A stretch of DNA of 34,606 bases from Candidatus Latescibacterota bacterium (GTDB lineage Bacteria; Latescibacterota; UBA2968; UBA8231): contig JACPJE010000193.1 of assembly GCA_016187725.1 (NCBI GenBank), positions 1-34,606 of the forward strand. The letters are read 5' to 3'. Positions 16,798 through 23,124 of this stretch are shown piece after piece. The first letter of the stretch is position 1, and each line of letters starts with the position of its first letter. A program made the position numbers and the translations under genes. The notes under the pieces are model-generated. The model was not told the DNA's origin, ran no database searches, and saw only the letters and a program-made list of their open reading frames with translations.

Positions 16798-17985
16798 TCA
16801 TTTGTCCAACTGAGTCTTCTGTACATCCAACATCTCGGCCAGGTCATCAGCTTTCTGAGGTTGTTCCAAGGCACCTAACAACACCGGCAAGACCGCCTCA
16901 AACACCGTAACCGGCTGAGCCGTATCCTGGCTGGCCTCGTCCTGTATCCCGATGTCCACCGACTGGGTCGGAACGGCTTCCGCGACATGAGAGCCGCCAA
17001 ACAGGTCACCTTGCGTGATTTTTTCGGCCCCAGCCTCTGTTTTGGCCAGGGCATCGCTCAGGAGTTCAGAGAACGGCACCAACCATGGTTTTTCGGGAAA
17101 GGGAATCGCGCCCTTCTTGACCAACTCCTCATTCGCTCTGGGGATCTTGCCCTCCATGCGCACAAAAACAGGAATATGAGGGTCGCGTTTAAGTTCCTCG
17201 ACTGCTCCGGACCAAGTTCCTCCTGTTTCGTGTTCCGCACTCACCACCAGTGCAAAATCGCTCAACCCGTAGATGTATTTGTTGCGCTCCATGGCGCTAC
17301 CAATATGGAATCCAGCTTCCGGCTGAAAAGATGAGACCAACAATAGCTTTTTGGCCCGAATCGCCTCGCGAGCCTCAGCTTGAAGGGCAGTCCGCAACAA
17401 GCTGTCAGCTAACACCGCAACAACTATCCCACCCTCTTCAAGGGCGCTGCGCATGGCGATCTGATCGACCCCCCGGGCGGCCCCCGAGATTACGCCCATC
17501 CCCTGTTTGGCGGCTCGCCGCGATACCTCGGCAGCGAACTCTCCGCCTTCGTCGTCCACATTGCGCGATCCCACCACCGCCAGCCCGCCGGCTTCCAGCA
17601 ACTGCTGTTGCCCAAACCCGTAGAGGATAGGCGGCGCATGAACACCCAGATGATTCCTCAGCCTTTGGGGATACCCCGCATCGCTGTGACACAATATCCA
17701 AACACCTTTGTTCATCCACCGCTCGATGGCAAAAGCAACTGCAGCCCCTCTTTCGAGCAATTGGGTAATTCGCGTCAGGTCTAGCCCGTCGGGCGCCTCT
17801 TGTTGAAGCTCTTCGAGTGCCGAACCAGCGATGAGATTCCTGGGCCGGTGTCCATGGTCTTTCAGCCACAGGGCCAAGCGGTTGTACATGGAGAGCGTCA
17901 GCGGTCTTGGTCCTTCCTCCCCGCCAACGTGACCACAGAGGAGCAGGATTGCCTTTGCGTCCTCAGACGAGCTCAAAGAGTTCAT
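16798..17985 (-). CDS. DprA/Smf-like Rossmann protein, C-terminus lost to a premature stop
   Basis: The protein has 395 aa. The SMF/DprA Rossmann core is clear: LAVVGSRNVDDEGGEFAA, GVISGAARGVDQIAMRSALE, VVAVLADSL, RNKYIYGLSDFALVVSAEHE and GGTWSGAVEELKR. DprA binds single-stranded DNA, but copies beside PRTase genes act as antitoxin or immune components (ShosA-like). After QLDK a TGA (16800-16798) interrupts the frame. Reading on gives LKRAIDVGVVKKIARPVRFV and a natural stop at 16695-16693, 4 nt before DUF499. The TGA thus probably replaces the TGG of a QLDKW motif and removes about 35 residues of a winged-helix-like tail. Other genes here use TGA as a normal stop. Confidence 0.82.
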   Translation of the reverse strand: MNSLSSSEDAKAILLLCGHVGGEEGPRPLTLSMYNRLALWLKDHGHRPRNLIAGSALEELQQEAPDGLDLTRITQLLERGAAVAFAIERWMNKGVWILCHSDAGYPQRLRNHLGVHAPPILYGFGQQQLLEAGGLAVVGSRNVDDEGGEFAAEVSRRAAKQGMGVISGAARGVDQIAMRSALEEGGIVVAVLADSLLRTALQAEAREAIRAKKLLLVSSFQPEAGFHIGSAMERNKYIYGLSDFALVVSAEHETGGTWSGAVEELKRDPHIPVFVRMEGKIPRANEELVKKGAIPFPEKPWLVPFSELLSDALAKTEAGAEKITQGDLFGGSHVAEAVPTQSVDIGIQDEASQDTAQPVTVFEAVLPVLLGALEQPQKADDLAEMLDVQKTQLDK

Positions 17986-17994
17986 TTTTCCTCC

Positions 17995-18432
17995 CTATGC
18001 CTGCCGCGGCGCGGTCAAGGCCAATGCCATCGGGTAGACGATTGGACAGCCGGCCCTGCGCAAGAGCGCCGAGATTACCGTGATCGTCCACCTTGAGTCA
18101 ACGATATCGTCCAAGAGCAGCACGGGTTCCCTGCGCGCCAACTGGGAGTCCAACTCGAATGCCCCATCTAGATTGTGGGCCTGCTGAAAGCTGTTTTCCA
18201 TCTCCTTCTGCGGCCGGTTTTGGCACACCTTACGCAAACAGGGCACGTACTCCAGCTTGAGCCGGTACGCCAGACGGCGGGCGAAATCGGGCATGAGGTT
18301 TGGCTGCCCGAGGGACGGAACACAGGCAACCCACCTAGGCCGGGGCTCGGGGGCCCAAGTCTGCAACATTCCGGCGGTGGCCTCGACCAACGCATCGGCA
18401 AAACGGCCGTCGTGGTACTTGCCCTTTTTCAC
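17995..18432 (-). CDS. Phosphoribosyltransferase-domain protein (ShosT-like; C-terminal part of a RecQ-PRTase)
   Basis: The protein has 145 aa from the GTG at 18432, which shares its first base with the TAG ending the RecQ fragment (TAGTG). The protein reads KKGKYHDGRFADALVEATAG ... WVACVPSLGQPNLMPDFA ... ENSFQQAHNLDGAF ... PVLLLDDIVDSRWTITVIS. The last stretch is the PRPP-binding loop of type I phosphoribosyltransferases (ComF-like), here with SRWT at the usual TG position. PRTase genes next to dprA-like genes form ShosTA-type toxin-antitoxin anti-phage pairs. In RecQ-containing versions the PRTase is the C-terminal domain of the helicase. Here the frame continues upstream without a natural N-terminus, consistent with a deletion in a longer gene. 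Confidence 0.7.
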   Translation of the reverse strand: MKKGKYHDGRFADALVEATAGMLQTWAPEPRPRWVACVPSLGQPNLMPDFARRLAYRLKLEYVPCLRKVCQNRPQKEMENSFQQAHNLDGAFELDSQLARREPVLLLDDIVDSRWTITVISALLRRAGCPIVYPMALALTAPRQA

Positions 18433-18779
18433 TAACTCTCCACCTGATTCTGGTGGATCAGCGGAACTACCCGCTCCCAGTCCCCGCGGTTGGCGGAGTT
18501 GATGGTTTCCGCCCGTATCCCCAGACGGTGGGCCGCAATGATCTGGTTGCGCATCAGCGACAAGAGCGGCGAGATCAACAGGGTAGGCCCCCCACCCTGG
18601 TCCCGCATCATCTTGGTGGCGACAAAGTAGACCATGCTCTTGCCCCACCCCGTGCGCTCGACAACCAGCAGACGCCGGCGTTGTAGCAGGGCTTCGATGC
18701 ACTCCCACTGACCCGACCGGAACTCAACATCGGGCCGGCCAATGGCCTGGCGAAGGAAGGTCAGGGCCTGATCTCTCAT
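18432..18779 (-). CDS. RecQ helicase N-terminal fragment (motifs 0, I and Ia only)
   Basis: The protein has 115 aa, against roughly 500-700 for RecQ. It reads FLRQAIGRPDVEFRSGQWEC (motif 0, Q), VVERTGWGKSMVYFVATKM (Walker A), LLISPLLSLMRNQI (motif Ia) and LGIRAETINSANRGDWERV, then stops at TAG 18434-18432 after NQVES. The DEAH box, motifs III-VI and the zinc/winged-helix region are missing. The following sequence is a phosphoribosyltransferase in another frame. This looks like a RecQ-PRTase gene that lost about 1 kb or more from its middle. ATPase or helicase activity is not expected. Starts 11 nt after the YhcG stop. Confidence 0.75.
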   Translation of the reverse strand: MRDQALTFLRQAIGRPDVEFRSGQWECIEALLQRRRLLVVERTGWGKSMVYFVATKMMRDQGGGPTLLISPLLSLMRNQIIAAHRLGIRAETINSANRGDWERVVPLIHQNQVES

Positions 18780-18790
18780 GCGCTGATTTC

Positions 18791-20080
18791 CTAATTGGTC
18801 TCCAAACCTGGTTTCTCCTCCTTCCACCGCGCCCGGATCGCGCGCTGGGTCGTCAGGATTTCCTGCCTCAAGGCCTCCTCGGTCGGCAGGCTGGTGAGAT
18901 ACTTCGACGCAAATACCCGCGTGCGTATCCCCCCGGTCGCGTACTTCACTACGGCATCGTCCTGGTCGCTGCACAGGATGATGCCCACGGGTTCGGCTTC
19001 GTCCGGCATGGTCAGATGCTCCCTGACATAGTTGAGATAGAGATTCATCTGACCCGCATCGGCATGGGTGAAGGCCCCGGTCTTGAGGTCGATCACCACC
19101 AGGCACCGCAGCCGGCGATGGTAGAGCAGCAGGTCCATGCGATACCACGAGTTGCCGACGCGAATCCGCTTTTGCCTGGCGACAAAAGCGAAGCCGGTGC
19201 CTAGCTCCAGAAGGAATTCCTCCAGATGGCGGATGAGGGCTTCCTCCAGATCGGTCTCGCTGTATTCATCCTTGAGGTTCAGGAACTCCAGCAGGTAGGG
19301 ATTGCGGATCTCCTCCTCGGCGGAAACCAAATCTTGAGGTTGGGGCGCCTGGCTGCGGGCCAGGAGTGCCTCAGGGCGCTTCGAGCGCACCGCCCGCTCG
19401 TAGAACTGGGTGCTGATCTGGCGGTCGAACTGGCGCACCGACCATCCCCCGCGAATGGCCTCTGACTCGTAGAAGGCGCGCGCCTGGGGTTTCTCCACGG
19501 ACATGAGGCGCACGTACTGGGACCAGGAGAGGGGAAAAATATCGGACGCCACAGTGTCAGAAGAAGATACTACTTGAGTATAAACAATAGATTGCGCAGA
19601 TTCGGCAGACACTGTCTGCCGAATCTTGGTCTCAGCCTCAGATTCTCCCGACACTTTCGGGAATATTACACGCGCCTCCAAAAGGCTCGACACTGTCGGG
19701 CATTTTGCGCGGGCCTCGAATTGTCCAGACGGTGTCTGGACAATCTCCCAGTCCAGGTAAAAAGCCCGCATCTGGCGCAGATTGCGTTCAGAGAACCCGC
19801 GTCCATACCTGGCTCGCAGGTCCTTCGACAAACGCCCCAGCAGTTCTTCCCCATACTCGGCACGGCCCTTCCCTCCCTGCTCGTGCTCCACGATCCGCCG
19901 GCCAATCTCCCAATAGGCCGCGGTGAGCACGCTGTTGACCGCGCGGGCCGCGGTTCGCCGCGCCTGCTCCAGGAGGCCGGAGACTTCCGCTACCAAGCGG
20001 CCATAATCGGCAGCGGCAACGGGGACCGCAGGGCGAGCTGCCGGAGCCTTGGCCTTTCCTTTGGTGCGCTTTTTCATCAT
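18791..20080 (-). CDS. YhcG/DUF1016-family PD-(D/E)XK nuclease-like protein
   Basis: The protein has 429 aa. The ATG at 20080 overlaps the TGA of the DUF1156 gene by 4 nt. The N-terminal DUF1016 helical domain (about 25-110) has YWEIGRRIVEHEQGG, ELLGRLSKDL and RGFSERNLRQMRAFY. The C-terminal nuclease-fold domain (about 255-410) has the PD-(D/E)XK elements Asp316 in YRMDLLLYHRR and Asp331/Lys333 in CLVVIDLKTGAF, then QMNLYLNYVREHL. YhcG proteins occur near restriction and toxin systems; their exact role is unsettled. The linker (about 112-182) has 13-residue repeats coded by short palindromes. No frame damage is visible, so this is one of the intact island genes. Confidence 0.88.
   Translation of the reverse strand: MMKKRTKGKAKAPAARPAVPVAAADYGRLVAEVSGLLEQARRTAARAVNSVLTAAYWEIGRRIVEHEQGGKGRAEYGEELLGRLSKDLRARYGRGFSERNLRQMRAFYLDWEIVQTPSGQFEARAKCPTVSSLLEARVIFPKVSGESEAETKIRQTVSAESAQSIVYTQVVSSSDTVASDIFPLSWSQYVRLMSVEKPQARAFYESEAIRGGWSVRQFDRQISTQFYERAVRSKRPEALLARSQAPQPQDLVSAEEEIRNPYLLEFLNLKDEYSETDLEEALIRHLEEFLLELGTGFAFVARQKRIRVGNSWYRMDLLLYHRRLRCLVVIDLKTGAFTHADAGQMNLYLNYVREHLTMPDEAEPVGIILCSDQDDAVVKYATGGIRTRVFASKYLTSLPTEEALRQEILTTQRAIRARWKEEKPGLETN
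19602..19744. repeat. Array of four short palindromes inside the YhcG linker
   Basis: Four dyads sit in the coding sequence. They are CGGCAGACA-C-TGTCTGCCG (19602-19620), TCCCGA-N5-TCGGGA (19646-19662), CGACA-C-TGTCG (19688-19698) and an 11-bp-arm dyad with a 3-nt loop (19720-19744). Centres are 43, 39 and 39 nt apart. A shared core GACA(C/G)TGTC recurs. Each dyad encodes the TVS-like core of a roughly 13-residue protein repeat. Confidence 0.8.
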
Positions 20081-21927
20081 GCCACATCCTCCAGCGCCAT
20101 CCTGAGTTCCTGGTCCTTCACCGCCCCCCTGCCCTGGACATGATTACTGAGGGATTCGAGCAGCGCCCGTTCATCGCTGCCGCGCGGGGAAAGCTCGATG
20201 AGGGACTGCAGCAGCCGTTTGAAGGGCTCCTGCCGGCGCAGGCCATTGCCGTCGAGGTACTCGTCCACCTTTTGCAGATCCCCAGCTTTCCACAGGTGCA
20301 TGAGGCAGTGGACCCGGTCGATCAGGGGAACGGGCCGCCCCCCTGGCGCCTCGTACCCCAGGGACCGGCCCTTGCGCTGCGCCCAGGTCTTGAGCTTGAT
20401 CTTGCTGCCCGAGTCTTCCTCGCCCTCGGCCTCCGCGTCGGCGTCCTCCTCCTCCTCCTCATCCCCATCACTGGACTTGCCTTTGGCAAAACCGATGAGG
20501 TCCCAGGCCCCGGCCAGCTCCCGGTCGGAAAGGCCGCACGAGACCGCATAGAGGATACACGCTCCGGCTGGGGCTTCGTCCAGACCAAAGTCGTGGCGGT
20601 GGAGCAGATAGTAGGCGGTGGGCTCGTCCAGCCGGTCCGCCTCTGACGCCTCCACCCCACTCGTCTCCTCACCCGAAAGCACCCGACCCACCACAAAGTC
20701 CACCACCATCCGCCGCACCTGGGTGAGGAACTCGGTCACCGTCAATGGCCCAGGCTCATTGGCCTTTTTGACCACCGGATGTTTGCTGTACGCCTCCAGC
20801 GCCGGCCCTGTCGCCGCCCAGACAAAGTCCGGCCCACGGATGCCCGCATCCCAAAACTCCCGCAACTGCTCCCGGATATTCTGCTGCATCTCCTCCAGCA
20901 CCTGCGTATCCCAGCCAGGCCGGGCGTTGATGGGGCGCTTCTTGCAGACCAGCCAGATAGAGGAGGCGAGGGCGGCGGAAGACTTGGCGCGCATACGGGT
21001 ACTCATTTCCGTCTGAATTGGCCACGACCCGTCTACTACAAAGCCAGCGCGAATGATTGCAGAGACCAAGGTCTCCCAGGCATCCGGGTGCTTGTGGGCG
21101 AACACAACCACTACCTTCCCATCTGGTTTGAGGACCTTGTTGCATGCCAGGAAAACCCGCGCCATGCCGTCTTCATAAACAGCCTTAGATTTGCCCTTGT
21201 CCCCTCCGTGGCGACTCGCGTCGTCGATCAGCTCTCCATCGCTCTTTTCGTGACTCCATTTGGGTGAAAGCTGACTGCTGAATGCTTTGTCCAGATCATC
21301 AGACAAGCCGTGTAGCGTTCGGCGCAGCCAAACATAAAAGAAGTCCATCAGGTCCGAGTACGGAATCGCATCGTAGTACGGCGGGTCAGTCACAATTGCA
21401 TCATAGCCGCCTACTGTGGTTTCAGTGGTGGTTTCAATGGCGGACCGATTCTGCACCAAAGGGCTTTCGGCACCTGAACCGGCAATAAGGGCGTGCCCTA
21501 CATATCGCGACATCCAGTCGAGTTGGGCTGAGAAAGCCCCCCCAACGTCATTGATAACCGCAAGTTCGGTGTAGTCCCAGGTGATCGGCAACGCAAAACG
21601 GGTAAAGGTATGGCCGATTTTTTCTCCGGAAATATGCCAAACACAGACCTTTGAGTTGTAGTCAGCAACCTTGTCGTTGAGTACAGCCAGATAAGCGACA
21701 ATGCTCTCTACCCACTCAACCGGATACCTCTCCTTAGCCAACTCCTCCCTCGCCACTCGCGTCCACTTCACAAACATCCCCAACGCCAAAAGCTGGCGAG
21801 TGGTAAATAAAGATTTCCACTTAGTCAAGCCGTAGATATAGACGGTGAACGGCGAACCCCCACCTTGACGGCTGCCGCCTACCGGCGTGTCCTCCTCCGG
21901 CACCCCAAACGGAATCTCCCCAAACAC
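20077..21927 (-). CDS. DUF1156 DNA methyltransferase, C-terminal fragment (catalytic DPPY)
   Basis: The protein has 616 aa from a GTG at 21927, but the frame is open further upstream (KKGCPTLDEALQRV), so the start is not a natural one. It carries the catalytic motif IV of amino-methyltransferases, AIVTDPPYYDAIPYSDLMDF (DPPY), plus GKVVVVFAHKHPDAWETLVS and DGSWPIQTEMSTR. An acidic linker (GDEEEEEDADAEAEGEEDSG) precedes the C-terminal helical part. DUF1156/COG1743 proteins are predicted adenine-specific DNA methylases with a zinc ribbon, paired with DUF499. The SAM-binding motif lies in the separate fragment 22798-24267, with a transposase between. Stop overlaps yhcG (ATGA). Activity would require complementation between fragments; probably inactive. 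Confidence 0.8.
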   Translation of the reverse strand: MFGEIPFGVPEEDTPVGGSRQGGGSPFTVYIYGLTKWKSLFTTRQLLALGMFVKWTRVAREELAKERYPVEWVESIVAYLAVLNDKVADYNSKVCVWHISGEKIGHTFTRFALPITWDYTELAVINDVGGAFSAQLDWMSRYVGHALIAGSGAESPLVQNRSAIETTTETTVGGYDAIVTDPPYYDAIPYSDLMDFFYVWLRRTLHGLSDDLDKAFSSQLSPKWSHEKSDGELIDDASRHGGDKGKSKAVYEDGMARVFLACNKVLKPDGKVVVVFAHKHPDAWETLVSAIIRAGFVVDGSWPIQTEMSTRMRAKSSAALASSIWLVCKKRPINARPGWDTQVLEEMQQNIREQLREFWDAGIRGPDFVWAATGPALEAYSKHPVVKKANEPGPLTVTEFLTQVRRMVVDFVVGRVLSGEETSGVEASEADRLDEPTAYYLLHRHDFGLDEAPAGACILYAVSCGLSDRELAGAWDLIGFAKGKSSDGDEEEEEDADAEAEGEEDSGSKIKLKTWAQRKGRSLGYEAPGGRPVPLIDRVHCLMHLWKAGDLQKVDEYLDGNGLRRQEPFKRLLQSLIELSPRGSDERALLESLSNHVQGRGAVKDQELRMALEDVA

Positions 21928-21964
21928 CCTTTGGAGGGCTTCATCAAGAGTAGGACAACCCTTT

Positions 21965-22732
21965 TTATTCGTGGTGCACAGAGGCCTGCGCTACGATAGA
22001 GGCCTGCGCTACTAGTTCCAATTCATGAAGTGTCGGCAACCTATACTCCTTCCCCTTCTGCCCATCCACCACCACCGCCGTATTCACCGCCCCCAGCCGC
22101 CCCGCCTGCCCTTCCAGCCGGATATCCTCCATGGTCATGATCGTCCCGCAGCAAGGGCACTTGGCCCCAGACCGCGACATGGTCCCTGCCCCGAGCCGCT
22201 TGTCGTGTTCCCGCCGCTGGGCTGTATTGCCCCCTTGTACCGGTACATTCGTCTGGACATCAAAGACCACTCTTGGGCAGGCAGAGACGCCTGCCCTACG
22301 GATTTCTCCTACCTTAACTGTTCCGTATGCTTCATCTGCCTCACCTACCCTGTCACCTTCGTTTTCCCATTGCGGGAACCCCATCCACGGATAATCCTGA
22401 GTCTCTGGCCAACGCTTGAGCGGATTCTTCTGAATGTACCGTGCTTCTGCCAACAGGGCCTCCTCATCCCGCACGATCCGATCAAAGGACTCATCCTGCC
22501 AGACTGCTCCCTGCCGCCCATATTGTCGCTGAAGCTGGTGGGCCGTGAAAGATTTCCAAGAGTGCGTGATCGAACTCAATTCCCACCCAGCCAGCGGCTC
22601 AACCAGCACATGGACATGATCGTCCATTACTACGTAGGCGTACAGGGTGTATCGAGTGCCGTCGAAATGGCTCAAGGATTCAACCACTAGCTGGCGCTCT
22701 GCCGGCTCCAATGGCTGCTGCCTCTTATGCAA
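21965..22732 (-). CDS. RAYT (REP-associated tyrosine transposase, Y1/HUH) fused to the middle of the DUF1156 gene
   Basis: The listed frame has 255 aa from a TTG, but coding similarity extends upstream to about 22796 (YRRKLPHWRIEGAIYFLTWR, typical RAYT start) without an ATG. The HUH-like motif is YVVMDDHVHVLVEPL, followed by SITHSWKSFTAHQLQR, VWQDESFDRIVRDEE and ARYIQKNPLKRWPE (putative catalytic Tyr in ARYIQKNP). These enzymes nick and join REP hairpins in single-stranded DNA. Translation passes through a REP hairpin (RRAGVSACPR) into DUF1156 sequence: NVPVQGGNTAQRREHDKRLG, AKCPCCGTIMTMEDI (half zinc ribbon), GKEYRLPT. It ends at TAA 21967-21965 after a repeat-induced frameshift. The chimera is a by-product of insertion; the RAYT domain itself looks nearly complete. 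Confidence 0.75.
   Translation of the reverse strand: MHKRQQPLEPAERQLVVESLSHFDGTRYTLYAYVVMDDHVHVLVEPLAGWELSSITHSWKSFTAHQLQRQYGRQGAVWQDESFDRIVRDEEALLAEARYIQKNPLKRWPETQDYPWMGFPQWENEGDRVGEADEAYGTVKVGEIRRAGVSACPRVVFDVQTNVPVQGGNTAQRREHDKRLGAGTMSRSGAKCPCCGTIMTMEDIRLEGQAGRLGAVNTAVVVDGQKGKEYRLPTLHELELVAQASIVAQASVHHE
21980..22012. repeat. Tandem 15-bp REP half-units that shift the DUF1156 frame
   Basis: AGAGGCCTGCGCTAC occurs at 21980-21994 and again at 21998-22012 (18-bp period). On the minus strand it codes VAQASIVAQASV just before the TAA at 21967-21965. It resembles one arm of the REP-like hairpins at 22275-22299 and 23076-23100. The downstream DUF1156 coding sequence resumes in another frame. 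Confidence 0.7.
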
Positions 22733-23124
22733 TCGCCAGGTCAGGAAGTAAATTGCTCCCTCTATCCGCCAATGAGGAAGCTTTCGCCTGTAGATGTTTA
22801 AAATGTCCTTGCCTTTTGGGAGAGTGGGCTCCTTGCCTTTTGGGAGAGTGGGCTCCTTGCCTTTTGGGAGAGTGGGCTCCTTGCCTTTTGGGAGAGTGGG
22901 CTCTTTGCCTTTTGAGGGAGTGGGCTCCTTGCCTTTTGGGGGAGTGGGCTCATTGCCTTTTGGGAGAGTGGGCTCTCTTTGCCTTTTGGGGGAGTGGGCT
23001 CTTTGCCTTTTGGGGGAGTGAACTCCTTATCTTCTTCTGGTGGGACAGGCCTCTGTGCCTGTCCTTCTCTATCATGGCCAGGCAGAGACGCCTGCCCTAC
23101 CGCCTGCCCTACCGCCTGCCCTAC
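22275..23124. mobile_element. RAYT/REP composite insertion inside the DUF1156 gene
   Basis: About 850 bp interrupts DUF1156 between LLTMKVVEQ (minus-strand codons ending near 23125) and VVFDVQTNVPVQGG (starting near 22270). It is bracketed by directly repeated 25-mers (22275-22299 and 23076-23100, one mismatch), each a hairpin with 7-8-bp arms and loop AGAGAC. The 12-mer CGCCTGCCCTAC then repeats in tandem at 23089-23100, 23101-23112 and 23113-23124. A further hairpin, GGACAGGC-N6-GCCTGTCC, is at 23043-23064. Between lie the RAYT gene and a 24-bp minisatellite. Exact ends cannot be fixed without an intact homologue. Confidence 0.7.

Noticed and set aside
16798..16800. TGA read as an amino acid (recoded genetic code)
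   Set aside because: TGA ends many intact genes in this window (for example GtrB-like, fliF, ParA-like), so it is a true stop here.
22807..23024. CRISPR array
   Set aside because: Units are adjacent copies of a 24-bp sequence with no unique spacers and no cas genes nearby; it is a tandem minisatellite.
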